Shown here: in pieces, positions 25,947 to 34,806 of the stretch
Position numbering within the stretch: the first letter of the stretch is position 1
How the letters are laid out: each line of letters begins with the position of its first letter
Source of the DNA: Bradyrhizobium glycinis
GTDB lineage: Bacteria > Pseudomonadota > Alphaproteobacteria > Rhizobiales > Xanthobacteraceae
Assembly (NCBI RefSeq): GCF_016031655.1
Contig: NZ_JACCHQ010000006.1
Location: 124,001 to 188,000 of the forward strand
DNA length: 64,000 bases
Direction of reading: 5' to 3'
Program-made: the position numbers and the translations under genes
The notes under the pieces: model-generated
Database searches by the model: none
Seen by the model: the letters and a program-made list of their open reading frames with translations, nothing else
What the model was told of the DNA's origin: nothing

Positions 25947-26996
25947 ATGAAATCCTGGCGCAAAGCCGTGGTCGGAACCCAGGCCACCGTGGGCGAGGCC
26001 ATTGCCGCGATCGAGAGCGGCAGCATTCAGATTGCGCTGGTACTCGACGACCAGAACCGCCTGCTCGGCGTGGTCACCGACGGCGACGTCAGACGCGGAC
26101 TGCTGCGCGGCATCGCCCTCACCGGGCTTGCGACCGACATCATGAACCGGACGCCGGTGTCGGCCCCCGCGACCCTGCCCCGTGAGGATCGCCTGCATTT
26201 GATGCGGCATAGGTCGATCAAGCAGCTCCCGCTCGTCGACGATGGCGGCCATCTCGTCGTGGTCGAGACGCTCGATGAGTTGCTCGAGCCGCGCCAGTAT
26301 CAGAATCCGGTGCTGATCATGGCCGGCGGCCTCGGCGAGCGCCTGGGCGCGCTGACGCGCGACGTGCCGAAGCCGATGCTCAATGTCGGCGGCCGCCCGC
26401 TGCTCGAGACGATCGTACGCAACGTCGTGCAGCAGGGCTTTGGCAACATCTTCATCTCGGTGAACTACAAGGCCCAGACGATCAAGGATTACTTTGCCGA
26501 TGGCGCCGCCTTCGGCGCCAACATCCAGTACGTGCACGAGACCGAACGCCTCGGTACCGCCGGTGCGCTCGGGCTGTTTGCGACACCGCCGGATCTACCG
26601 ATGATCGTCACCAACGGCGACATCCTCACCACGATCAACTACGGAGCGCTTCTCGACTTCCACAACGGAGCGCCGGCGGAAGCGACGATGGCTGTCCGCG
26701 AGCACAAGGTGCACGTCCCCTATGGGGTGGTGTCCACCACCGACGGATTTCTCCAGACCATTCGGGAGAAGCCGACGGAGAGCTGGTTCGTCAGTGCCGG
26801 CATTTATGTGATCGGCAGGTCGGTCTTCCGCCACGTCACGCCGGGCGTCAGCATCGATATGCCGACCGTGCTCGAGCGCGTGATCGCCGACAAGGGACGC
26901 GTCGCGGTCTATCCAATTCGCGAGTACTGGCTCGACATCGGCCGGCTGGAGGATTTCGAGCAGGCGCATGCGGAGTTTCACGAGGTTTTCCCGTGA
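25947..26996 (+). CDS. ptmE: CBS-domain glucosamine-1-phosphate guanylyltransferase PtmE-like
   Basis: A 349-residue protein with an N-terminal CBS pair (residues ~1-115; GVVTDGDVRRGLL, then IKQLPLVDDGGHLVVV) and a nucleotidyltransferase domain (NPVLIMAGGLGERLGA, DVPKPML, VTNGDILTTINY, SAGIYVIGR, EYWLDIGRLED). In Campylobacter PtmE makes GDP-GlcN from GlcN-1-phosphate, the entry to the GDP-linked legionaminate route, and has the same CBS fusion. I start at the ATG 25947; a GTG at 25905 would add 14 residues with no family match. GTGA overlap couples it to the oxidoreductase that follows. Confidence 0.88.
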   Translation: MKSWRKAVVGTQATVGEAIAAIESGSIQIALVLDDQNRLLGVVTDGDVRRGLLRGIALTGLATDIMNRTPVSAPATLPREDRLHLMRHRSIKQLPLVDDGGHLVVVETLDELLEPRQYQNPVLIMAGGLGERLGALTRDVPKPMLNVGGRPLLETIVRNVVQQGFGNIFISVNYKAQTIKDYFADGAAFGANIQYVHETERLGTAGALGLFATPPDLPMIVTNGDILTTINYGALLDFHNGAPAEATMAVREHKVHVPYGVVSTTDGFLQTIREKPTESWFVSAGIYVIGRSVFRHVTPGVSIDMPTVLERVIADKGRVAVYPIREYWLDIGRLEDFEQAHAEFHEVFP

Positions 26997-27901
26997 CCTC
27001 GACAACAGCCGTCGTGGTTGGCCTCGGCTCGATCGGCACAAGGCATGCGCGCGTCCTGCGCGAGCTCGATCTTCGGGTCGCAACGGTCAGCCGGCGCGAA
27101 GGTGGCGACTACGGTTCGATCGCGCAGGCCGTCGCGGCGGCGCGTCCGGACTACGTCGTGATTGCCACCGAGACGGCGCACCATGCGGACAATCTGCAAG
27201 AGCTGGCGCAAACCGGCTTCCAGGGCAATGTCCTCGTCGAGAAGCCGCTTTTCGCAACGCCGGCACCGCCCCCGAAATATCCGTTTGCCCATGTCAGCGT
27301 CGGATACAATCTGCGCTTTCATCCAGTGATGACGGCGCTGGCGGACACACTGCGCGGGCGCGAGGTGATCACGGTCGGCGCCTATGTCGGCCAGGACATC
27401 AGGGATTGGCGACCGGGCCGCGATCACCGCAACACCGCCTCCGCCACGGCTGATGCCGGCGGCGGGGTGCTGCGGGATCTCAGCCACGAACTGGACTATC
27501 TGCTCTGGCTGTTCGGGCCATGGCATCGCGTCGCGGCGCTTGGCGGCGCCTCCGGCGCGCGCGACATCGACGTCGAGGACCATCTCGACCTGCTGCTCGA
27601 TATGCAGCGGGCGCCGTCCGTCCACGTCCACATGGACTATCTCGACCGTCAGGGCGTCCGCCGTATTCGCGTCAATGTCGACGACGACACCATCGAGGCC
27701 GATCTCGTCGGCGGCCGCCTCGTCGTCAACGGCAAGGCAAGGGAGATTCCCAGCGAGCGCGACCAGACCTACCGCGACATGCATGTCGCGGCGATGCGTG
27801 GTGCCAGTCCGGCCTGCACGCTGCCGGAGGCCCTCGGCGTCATGCATCTGATCGACGCCAGCGAGCGCGCGCTGCGCAGCAAGACCTGGGTGTCGCCATG
27901 A
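26993..27901 (+). CDS. Gfo/Idh/MocA-type oxidoreductase (PtmF-like)
   Basis: A 302-residue NAD(P)-dependent sugar oxidoreductase. The N-terminal Rossmann motif is VVVGLGSIGTRHARVL, the family EKP motif is VLVEKPLFA, and the catalytic-domain GGGVLRDLSHELDYLLWLFG carries the usual Asp/His pair. It starts on GTG and overlaps neighbours on both sides. It occupies the place of ptmF between ptmE and ptmB in the Campylobacter locus. PtmF and PtmA are accessory oxidoreductases in early steps of that pathway, so the same is inferred here; the exact reaction is not established from this sequence. Confidence 0.75.
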   Translation: MTSTTAVVVGLGSIGTRHARVLRELDLRVATVSRREGGDYGSIAQAVAAARPDYVVIATETAHHADNLQELAQTGFQGNVLVEKPLFATPAPPPKYPFAHVSVGYNLRFHPVMTALADTLRGREVITVGAYVGQDIRDWRPGRDHRNTASATADAGGGVLRDLSHELDYLLWLFGPWHRVAALGGASGARDIDVEDHLDLLLDMQRAPSVHVHMDYLDRQGVRRIRVNVDDDTIEADLVGGRLVVNGKAREIPSERDQTYRDMHVAAMRGASPACTLPEALGVMHLIDASERALRSKTWVSP

Positions 27902-28599
27902 GCCTTGTCTGTACCATCTGCGCGCGAGGCGGCTCGAAAGGTGTCGTCGGCAAGAACGCGCGCGATCTCCTGGGCAGGCCCGTGCTCGCGTGGAGCATCG
28001 AGCAGGCGCGCGAGACAGGCCTGTTCGACGCGATCGCGTTCAGCAGCGATTCGGACGCCTTGCTCGATGCGGCGGTGAAGGCCGGCGCCGATATCGCGGT
28101 CAAGCGCCCCGATGAGATGGCGACCGACACCGCGCCGAAGCTGCCGGCGATCCGGCACTGTCTCGAGCAGGCCATCGCGCAAATGGGTACGACACCGGAG
28201 ATTTTCGTCGATCTCGATGTCACTTCCCCGCTCAGGCTGGCCTCGGACATCACCGGTGCGGTGGCGTTGCTGCGCGAGAGCGGCGCGCGCAATGTCATCA
28301 CCGGTGCGCCGGCGCGGCGCTCGCCGTATTTCAACCTCGTCGAGCAGCGCACCGACGGCAGCGTGGGCCTCTCGAAATCCGCCAATCCGCCGATCACCCG
28401 ACGGCAGGATGCCCCGCGCTGCTTCGACATGAACGCGTCGATCTATGTCTGGCGCGTCGCACCGTTCCTGGAGCACCCCGCGGTGTTCTATCCGGATACG
28501 CGCCTGTTCGAGATGCCGGAAGAGCGTTCGATCGACATCGATTCGGATCTCGACTTTGCGTTGGTTGAACTATTGCTCCGCCAACGACTGCCGGCCTGA
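27898..28599 (+). CDS. legF: CMP-legionaminate synthetase LegF/PtmB
   Basis: A 233-residue NeuA-family cytidylyltransferase with ICARGGSKGVVGKN at the nucleotide site, DLDVTSPLRLASDI, and the terminal metal-binding SIDIDSDLDFALVE. It activates legionaminic acid with CTP for transfer. ATGA overlap with the oxidoreductase upstream, and 13 bases before the ptmA-like SDR. It is clearly diverged from the NeuA-like protein at 12602, in keeping with a different acid substrate. Confidence 0.88.
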   Translation: MSLVCTICARGGSKGVVGKNARDLLGRPVLAWSIEQARETGLFDAIAFSSDSDALLDAAVKAGADIAVKRPDEMATDTAPKLPAIRHCLEQAIAQMGTTPEIFVDLDVTSPLRLASDITGAVALLRESGARNVITGAPARRSPYFNLVEQRTDGSVGLSKSANPPITRRQDAPRCFDMNASIYVWRVAPFLEHPAVFYPDTRLFEMPEERSIDIDSDLDFALVELLLRQRLPA

Positions 28600-28612
28600 G
28601 GAGGCGCAAGCG

Positions 28613-29434
28613 ATGACCACGAGCTTCAAGGCTCTGTTCGATCTGACCGGGCGTACGGCCGTCGTCACCGGCGGGTGCGGCATTCTCGGACGCCGATTTG
28701 CCGAGGGACTTGCCGAGTTCGGCGCCAATGTCGCGATCGTAGATCTCGATCAGGCCACGACCGAGGCGGCAGCGGCCGACGTCGCCTCACGCCATGCCGT
28801 CCGGGCCAGGGGTTACGGTTGCGACATCACCAAGCCCGATGTGGTGCGCAAGACGGCCGATGCGATCGAATCCGACCTCGGAGCGGTCTCGATCCTGCTC
28901 AACAACGCCGCCAGCAAGACCCGCGACGTGGACGCCTTCTTCGCCCCGGTCGAGACTTTCTCGCAGGATACTTGGCGCGAGATCATGTCGGTCAATCTCG
29001 ACGGCATGTTCACCGTCGCGCAGGTGTTCGGCGGCCGGATGGCCGAGCGCAGCTACGGCGCCATCGTGCAGACCGCCTCGATCTACGGATTGCTGGCGCC
29101 CGACCAGCGCATCTACGAGGGCTCCGAATATCTCGGCCGCGCCATCAACACGCCGGCGGTCTATACGGCGTCCAAGGCCGGGGTCATCGGCCTGACCAAG
29201 CACCTTGCGACTTATTGGGCGGCGAAGGGTGTTCGGGTCAACACGCTGACTCCGGGCGGCGTGGAGAGCGGGCAGAACGAGACGTTCAAGCAAGGTTACG
29301 GTGCCCGCATCCCGCTCGGCCGCATGGCCCGTGCCGACGAGATGGTGGGTGCGATGCTGTTCCTGGTGTCGGATGCGGCCTCCTACGTAACCGGCCAGAA
29401 CATCGCCGTCGATGGCGGCCTGAGCGCATGGTAA
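28613..29434 (+). CDS. ptmA: PtmA-like SDR oxidoreductase
   Basis: A 273-residue SDR. Cofactor motif TGGCGILGRRF, NNAASKTRD, catalytic Ser in TASIYGLLAPDQ, and Tyr/Lys pair YTASK. A strong GAGGAGG at 28598-28604 lies 8 bases before the ATG. The order ptmE-ptmF-ptmB-ptmA is the same as in Campylobacter flagellin-glycosylation loci, where PtmA works with PtmF early in legionaminate synthesis. A close relative at 15665 serves the other half of the locus. Confidence 0.82.
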   Translation: MTTSFKALFDLTGRTAVVTGGCGILGRRFAEGLAEFGANVAIVDLDQATTEAAAADVASRHAVRARGYGCDITKPDVVRKTADAIESDLGAVSILLNNAASKTRDVDAFFAPVETFSQDTWREIMSVNLDGMFTVAQVFGGRMAERSYGAIVQTASIYGLLAPDQRIYEGSEYLGRAINTPAVYTASKAGVIGLTKHLATYWAAKGVRVNTLTPGGVESGQNETFKQGYGARIPLGRMARADEMVGAMLFLVSDAASYVTGQNIAVDGGLSAW

Positions 29435-29447
29435 GCCGAGCCATGCC

Positions 29448-30983
29448 ATGCTGAAGCGCCTCGTTCAGAATACCGTCGTGTCGGCGATCGTCTTCGGCCT
29501 CGTCGCCATCCTCGGCATCATCGTCATTCCGATCATCATCAGGACCTGGGGCGTTGCCGAGTTCGGTCTCATCGTTCTCACCCGCCTCTTGCTGCCCTCC
29601 GGACTGATCGGAGTCGTCGACTTCGGCCTGCCCGAGGTGACGACCCAGGTGGTCGCTCGCGCCAGGGAGCACCGCGACTGGCGCCTGGCAGGCGGTCAGA
29701 TCCTGCTGCTCTCCGTGATCTCGTTGCTGCTGGGAATCGCGCTGAGCCTTGCGATATGGCTCACTGCGCCGCTGATCGTCACCCAGTTCAAGGTCGAGCC
29801 GACGCATGCTGCAAGCTTCACCAACATGCTGCTCGCGACGGCTGCCAGCAACCTCCTGCTGTTCCCAGCCCTGGTGTGGGAAGGCGTCGTCAAAGGCTTC
29901 GAGCGCTACGGGCTGTTGCGGCTTTGCGAGTTTCTGACGACTTTGCTCTACGTCGCCGCCACCATCTACGCTGCCCGATCCGGGCAACCGTACGAGATGG
30001 TGACCTACTATTTCCTTGCCAGCGGCGTCTTGCGCGCGCTGATCCTGCTCGGCGCCTCGGTCGCCGCACTCAGTCGTACGCGGATCAGGTTGACGGTTCC
30101 TGCGGCGGCGGTCGGCCGCGAGGTGATGACGCGCTGCATCCTGGTGATGCAGGGCAAGTTGATCGGCGGCATTATCGCGCCGATCCAGCCATTTCTCATC
30201 GGCACCTTTATCGGCCCACAGAGTGTCGGTATCTACGACACCCTGGTGAGAATCCCGCGACTAGCCAAGGTGGTGGCGAGTTTGCTCATCTCGGCAATGC
30301 TCCCGGTGGTCAGCCGCCTCGATCAGCGAAACAGCCACCTCCAATTCAACCGCTTTGGCGAAGCCGGGATCGTGATGCTGCCGATCGTGACGGTGCCGCC
30401 CTTCGTCGCGGCCGCGGTGATGTCGCCCGCGATCATGCATCTCTGGATCGGACCGCAGATCGTCCCTTACGCCCACTGGATGGGCTGGATGTTCGTGGTA
30501 ACGATGTGCTTTCAATACGTCATCTTCGGCAACACATTGTTCATGACGCGCACCAAAGTTCAGCGGCGGCTGAACAGGCTGATGATGATCCATCTGGTGA
30601 TCTGGGCGGCGGTCACCCTTGCGGCCGTCCACCTTCTCGCGGAGCGGGCCTTCATCCTCGGGCAGGCCATCGGAACCTCCGCGATCGTACCCTGGCAGCT
30701 CATGACCTTCGTCAGGGAGCTCGAACTGGATGCGAAGCGGTTCTGGTCTGCCATGCTGGCCCATTGGGCCATCCTCCTGCTCGCAGCGCTTCCTCTCGCT
30801 GCCATCCAGTATTTCGTGCCCGACGCCGGGATCGTCGCGCTGGCGGGGCTTATGGCTGCGTTTTGCGCCGCCACATGGACGGCCCAATATTTTCTGGTCC
30901 TGACCGAGGAACAGCGCGGCCTGATTGCCGCGCTTGGCCGGACCTATTTCGGTCGAAAGGGTGTCTCCCCGGCGACACTTTAG
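29448..30983 (+). CDS. Polysaccharide flippase (Wzx/MATE-type)
   Basis: A 511-residue inner-membrane protein with about 12-14 hydrophobic segments along its length. The N-terminus (VLKR-like start MLKRLVQNTVVSAIVFGLV, then IIIRTWGVAEFGLIVL) is typical of polysaccharide-biosynthesis exporters: a basic first helix followed by the phrase W-G-x-x-E-F/Y-G. It would flip lipid-linked glycan repeat units to the periplasm. It starts 13 bases after ptmA. Its presence indicates that at least one product of the locus is a Wzx-dependent O-antigen or capsule and not only a flagellin glycan. Confidence 0.8.
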   Translation: MLKRLVQNTVVSAIVFGLVAILGIIVIPIIIRTWGVAEFGLIVLTRLLLPSGLIGVVDFGLPEVTTQVVARAREHRDWRLAGGQILLLSVISLLLGIALSLAIWLTAPLIVTQFKVEPTHAASFTNMLLATAASNLLLFPALVWEGVVKGFERYGLLRLCEFLTTLLYVAATIYAARSGQPYEMVTYYFLASGVLRALILLGASVAALSRTRIRLTVPAAAVGREVMTRCILVMQGKLIGGIIAPIQPFLIGTFIGPQSVGIYDTLVRIPRLAKVVASLLISAMLPVVSRLDQRNSHLQFNRFGEAGIVMLPIVTVPPFVAAAVMSPAIMHLWIGPQIVPYAHWMGWMFVVTMCFQYVIFGNTLFMTRTKVQRRLNRLMMIHLVIWAAVTLAAVHLLAERAFILGQAIGTSAIVPWQLMTFVRELELDAKRFWSAMLAHWAILLLAALPLAAIQYFVPDAGIVALAGLMAAFCAATWTAQYFLVLTEEQRGLIAALGRTYFGRKGVSPATL

Positions 30984-31046
30984 GGTAGCAAAAGGATCGG
31001 CCCTGAGGTTAAAGAGGCCTGCTTTCCTGCGATCGGGCTATCCCAG

Positions 31047-31973
31047 ATGACCACCATCGATGCCGGCGTGAAAACGCCGAAAAAGCAGAAGATCAACCAG
31101 TTTCGCCGCCTCCTGTGGCACTTCAACAGGACGGATCTCGGCTGGATCACCAAGGCGGTCCTGACAGGCCTGCAGCCGGGCGCTCGGGCCCGGCGTGCCG
31201 CCCTGCTCGATCAGCTTCCGTCGAAAGCGGAATGGAGCGAGGCGAGCCGGAAGCTCGACCGTGACGGCTACGTCGACGTATCCGCGCTCATGGACCGCGG
31301 CCTCGCAGAAGCCGTTGCCGCCGTTGCGGACGATAAGGTGACCCGGCTGAACGAGCTCTCCGGCAAGCAGCAGCTCGGCCATAAATCGTTCTGGGTCAGC
31401 CTGCTTGACGAGGACCTCGTCAACGGTGCCTTCGCGACCGACCATCCGTTCGTGCGCTACGCCCTGCAGCCGGCCGCGCTGCGCATCATCGGCGACTTCA
31501 TGCACGATCTGCCACAGCTCTCCGACGTGCTGCTGACGCTGTCGCAGCCGACGCCAAACCAGGCGCTCAGCTACTCCCAGCTCTGGCATCTCGATCACGA
31601 CGACAAGCGCGTCTGCAAGCTCTTCATCTACCTGACCGATGTTCGGGACAGCGCGGACGGTCCGTTTACCTTCATTCCGGCCGGGCCGTCGAAGGCGTTC
31701 CGCAACTCGCTGAAGAGCCATATGAGCGACGCTCAGGTGTTCGCCAAGACCGGTCCGGACGCGGTCAAGGAAATGATCGCGCCTCGCCTGTCGTCCTTCA
31801 TCGTCAACACTGCGCGCTGCCTGCACATGGGAAGCCGGATCCAGTCGGATCACAGCCGCCTGCTGTACACGGCAACCTACATCCAGCAGCCGCGCATCTT
31901 TCCCGAACCGCCGCCGCGCTTCCGCGCGGTCGGCGCCCTGACGGAGCTCGAGCGCACCGTGATGCGGCTCTGA
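31047..31973 (+). CDS. PhyH-like Fe(II)/2-oxoglutarate dioxygenase
   Basis: A 308-residue protein whose central part fits the phytanoyl-CoA dioxygenase fold: the proximal iron ligands are in SQLWHLDHDDKR (HxD), a strand-rich GPFTFIPAGPS segment follows, and the distal His is in TARCLHMGSR, with a possible 2-oxoglutarate Arg in SDHSRLLY. A basic N-terminus (KTPKKQKINQFRR) precedes. Such enzymes hydroxylate small molecules, lipids or sugars. Lying between the flippase and the transferase-like genes, it may oxidise a sugar or a lipid carrier of the glycan. Target unknown. Confidence 0.65.
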   Translation: MTTIDAGVKTPKKQKINQFRRLLWHFNRTDLGWITKAVLTGLQPGARARRAALLDQLPSKAEWSEASRKLDRDGYVDVSALMDRGLAEAVAAVADDKVTRLNELSGKQQLGHKSFWVSLLDEDLVNGAFATDHPFVRYALQPAALRIIGDFMHDLPQLSDVLLTLSQPTPNQALSYSQLWHLDHDDKRVCKLFIYLTDVRDSADGPFTFIPAGPSKAFRNSLKSHMSDAQVFAKTGPDAVKEMIAPRLSSFIVNTARCLHMGSRIQSDHSRLLYTATYIQQPRIFPEPPPRFRAVGALTELERTVMRL

Positions 31974-31998
31974 CGCGGATCTGCCGGGAGCTCACATC

Positions 31999-33387
31999 TT
32001 GCGCATAGGCCTGGTGGTCGATCACCCCAAGCGTGACCTGCCTGGGGCAGTCATGCTCGCTTATCAACTCGCGCGGCGCGGCGTCTCGGTCGTGCTTGTG
32101 CCGATGTACGAACAGGCGGTCGACGTGCCGCGGCTCGGGCTCGATGCGCTGGTCGCCAACTATGCGCGACCGGTCAATCTCGACCTGATGCGCAGTTTCG
32201 CCAAGGCGGGCCTTGCGCTTTACGTTCTTGATACCGAGGGCGGCGTGCTCGCTGAGAAGGGCGGCAATTCGCCCCCGGCAATGGCGGCCCACATCAAGGG
32301 CAGCGGCTACGCGGATATCCTGACGGGCTATTTCTTCTGGGGCAGCCGGCTGCGCGACGCCTTTCTCGCCGCCGGAACCATGAAACCGGAGCAGCTTCAC
32401 CTCACCGGATGCCCGCGCTTCGACTTTGCGGCCCCACGCTGGCGCGCGCTGCTCGACGGCGAGCCGCGCGGCTACCTGCTCGTCAACGCCAACTTTCCGC
32501 TGGTCAATTCACGCTTCACCGGCAAGCCGGGCGGCGAGCGCGAAGCAATGGTGCGGGCCGGCTGGGACGGCACCTATGTCGATCGCTTCATCGCAGACCT
32601 GAAGCAGGTCTTCGCGAACTATCTTGCCGAGCTCGACCGGCTCGCCGCCGCAAGGCCCGACCGCAACATTCTCGTGCGTCCGCATCCCTTCGAGAGCGAG
32701 GACGTCTATCGCAACGCGCTCTCGCGCCACGCCAACGTCCTGATCGACGGCACCGGCAGCGTGCTCGACCGCATCCGCAATGCGGCCGCCGTCATTCATC
32801 TCAATTGCGGAACGGCCGTGGAGTCGGTCCTGCTCGGCAAGCTCCCGCTCCAACTCGAGTATCTGAACACGCCGGCGACGGCCGGCCATGCCGCGCTGCC
32901 CGCACGCGTGAGCCGGCCGGTTGCCTCGTTCGACGAGCTGCTCAGCGCCATCGACCACATCGAGCACGAGACCGAGGCCTTCGATTTCGCCCGCGTTCAC
33001 GCCGCCGATATCGAGGCCTTCTTTCATCTGAACGACGGGAAAGCCGCCGAACGCGTCGCCGACGTCCTGACGCGCGCAGCGATCTCGCGGCGGCCCTACG
33101 TATCGCTGCTTGCCACCATGAAAGGCACGCGCGACAAGCCGAGCATCGGCCAGATCATCAAGGGCGCCGCCAGCGCGGCGCTCGGCTCGGCCGTCACCGA
33201 GCGGCTGCGCAGCCAGTTCAATCCCGCCCGTCGCGACAAGCGGATCGCACCATCGATCGTCCAGCCCCTGCTTCAGCGCATCGCCGCTCATGATCAGGCG
33301 AGCCCGTCGCAGCTCACGGCAAGGCGCGCGCATTGCGCGATGACGGGCTTGCCGCTCGCGAGCATTGCGATCGAACACGCCCAGTAG
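31999..33387 (+). CDS. Surface carbohydrate biosynthesis protein, GT-B-like with HP motif
   Basis: A 462-residue soluble protein starting on TTG with GGGAG 8 bases upstream. It has an N-terminal Rossmann start (MRIGLVVDHPKRDLPGAVML), a middle segment ending in HLTGCPRFDF, and a C-terminal sugar-nucleotide half with NILVRPHPFESEDVY (HP motif) and VIHLNCGTAVESVLLGKLP. This arrangement is that of the surface-polysaccharide GT-B group related to Kdo and sialic acid transferases that use CMP-sugars. The last ~80 residues are low in family signal. It is therefore a candidate user of one of the two CMP-acids made upstream. The activity is inferred. Confidence 0.6.
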   Translation: MRIGLVVDHPKRDLPGAVMLAYQLARRGVSVVLVPMYEQAVDVPRLGLDALVANYARPVNLDLMRSFAKAGLALYVLDTEGGVLAEKGGNSPPAMAAHIKGSGYADILTGYFFWGSRLRDAFLAAGTMKPEQLHLTGCPRFDFAAPRWRALLDGEPRGYLLVNANFPLVNSRFTGKPGGEREAMVRAGWDGTYVDRFIADLKQVFANYLAELDRLAAARPDRNILVRPHPFESEDVYRNALSRHANVLIDGTGSVLDRIRNAAAVIHLNCGTAVESVLLGKLPLQLEYLNTPATAGHAALPARVSRPVASFDELLSAIDHIEHETEAFDFARVHAADIEAFFHLNDGKAAERVADVLTRAAISRRPYVSLLATMKGTRDKPSIGQIIKGAASAALGSAVTERLRSQFNPARRDKRIAPSIVQPLLQRIAAHDQASPSQLTARRAHCAMTGLPLASIAIEHAQ

Positions 33388-33391
33388 AGCC

Positions 33392-34795
33392 ATGACAGCA
33401 TCTGCAACGACCATTCTCATCACCACGCTTGCCGAATACCAGACGCGGTTCTGGATTCCGGTGGCGCAACGCTTGCGCGCGGCAGGCCATGACGTGGAGT
33501 TGCTTGCCTTCGACGATCGCAGCGCCGAGATGTCGGCGGCCGAGGGGGTCCCGGTTACGAACATGTATCGTGAAGGCCTCAAGGCCGGCTTCTCGCCCGA
33601 CGATCGCGGCGCGTTCGATACGCGCGTCGCATCTTACGGACTGGCCGGAACCAACTTCCTGTTCAGCCATGAGCGCTTCACCTTCGGCATCCGCGATACT
33701 GCCGCCTTGCGCCGCCGCTTCATGATTTACGCGAACGCGATGGAGACGCTGCTCGACCGGCTGGAGCGGCAAGGCAAGCGCGCCGAGCTGGTCCAGGAAC
33801 TCGGCGGCTTTCTTTCGGTGATCGCGAGCTTCTACGCCGCAAAGCGCCGCAACATCCGCAACTGGTTCATTGAGCCGTCGTTCTTTCGCGGCCGCATGTA
33901 CTTCACGCCGGACAGCCTTGCCGCTCCCGATATGATGGCGGACCCCGCCGAACCCGTGTCGCCCGAGGTCCGCGCCTATCTCGACGACACGTTGACGCAG
34001 CGCGCGATCGTCATTCCCAAGAAGGACCAGCATCACTATTCGGCAGCCTTCAAGAAGGTCGTCAATTTGCGCAACGCCAATCGTCTCGTCGAGAAGCTCT
34101 GGGACCAGTTCGCCCTCGGCAAGCACCAGGAGTTCGGGCACAATCTGCGTCATGCTCAGGTGCATGCTGCGATGGCGCTGAACGCGACGCGGCTGCGCAA
34201 GCTCTATCAACCGCTTCCCGAAACGCCCTTCGTCTACTATCCGTTCCACGTTCCGGCAGACATGGCGCTGACGCTGCGCTCGCCGGACTATCTCGACCAG
34301 GTCGCGACCGTCGACTTCCTGCTGCGCACGATCCCGGATTCGCATGTGCTCGTGGTGAAGGAGCATCCTGCCCAGATCGGTGCAATCTCGGCCACCCGCC
34401 TGTTCGAGCTCGCGCGGCGGTTCGACAATTTCGTGCTATTGCCGCCGCAGACCAACAATTACACCGTGCTCGATCGCGCTGCTGCCGTCGTCTCCGTCAA
34501 CAGCAAGTCGGGCGCCGAAGCGCTGCTGCTCGGCAAGCCGGTGGTGGTGATGGGCGACGCATTCTACCGCTCCTGTCCGCTGGTCTATGCGGTCGATCGT
34601 CTGGCCGATGTACCCGCACGGTTGCGCGAGGCGCTCGCCGCCGGGCCGTTCGATCCCGCCAAGGGCGCGCCCTATTTCGAGTCGGCCTGGCGACGGTCTT
34701 ATCCGGGCGAGCTCTATGTCAGCGACACCAAGCTGCTCGACACGTTTGCGGCCTCCTTGCGCGCCGCGATCGCCGCGCCTGCCCGCGCGAACTGA
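33392..34795 (+). CDS. Capsule-synthesis-type transferase with HP and S motifs
   Basis: A 467-residue protein similar to capsule polysaccharide synthesis proteins (KpsC/KpsS type). The C-terminal half reads HVLVVKEHPAQIG (HP motif), FVLLPPQTNNYTVLDRA, and VVSVNSKSGAEALLLGKPVV (Ser-rich acceptor of the CMP phosphate). I start at the ATG 33392, 4 bases after the previous stop; a TTG 9 codons upstream is possible. KpsC/S-type enzymes transfer Kdo from CMP-Kdo; here a legionaminate or related acid is plausible. Together with the preceding gene it gives two HP-motif proteins for two CMP-acids. Confidence 0.65.
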   Translation: MTASATTILITTLAEYQTRFWIPVAQRLRAAGHDVELLAFDDRSAEMSAAEGVPVTNMYREGLKAGFSPDDRGAFDTRVASYGLAGTNFLFSHERFTFGIRDTAALRRRFMIYANAMETLLDRLERQGKRAELVQELGGFLSVIASFYAAKRRNIRNWFIEPSFFRGRMYFTPDSLAAPDMMADPAEPVSPEVRAYLDDTLTQRAIVIPKKDQHHYSAAFKKVVNLRNANRLVEKLWDQFALGKHQEFGHNLRHAQVHAAMALNATRLRKLYQPLPETPFVYYPFHVPADMALTLRSPDYLDQVATVDFLLRTIPDSHVLVVKEHPAQIGAISATRLFELARRFDNFVLLPPQTNNYTVLDRAAAVVSVNSKSGAEALLLGKPVVVMGDAFYRSCPLVYAVDRLADVPARLREALAAGPFDPAKGAPYFESAWRRSYPGELYVSDTKLLDTFAASLRAAIAAPARAN

Positions 34796-34806
34796 ACGGA
34801 CCCGTC

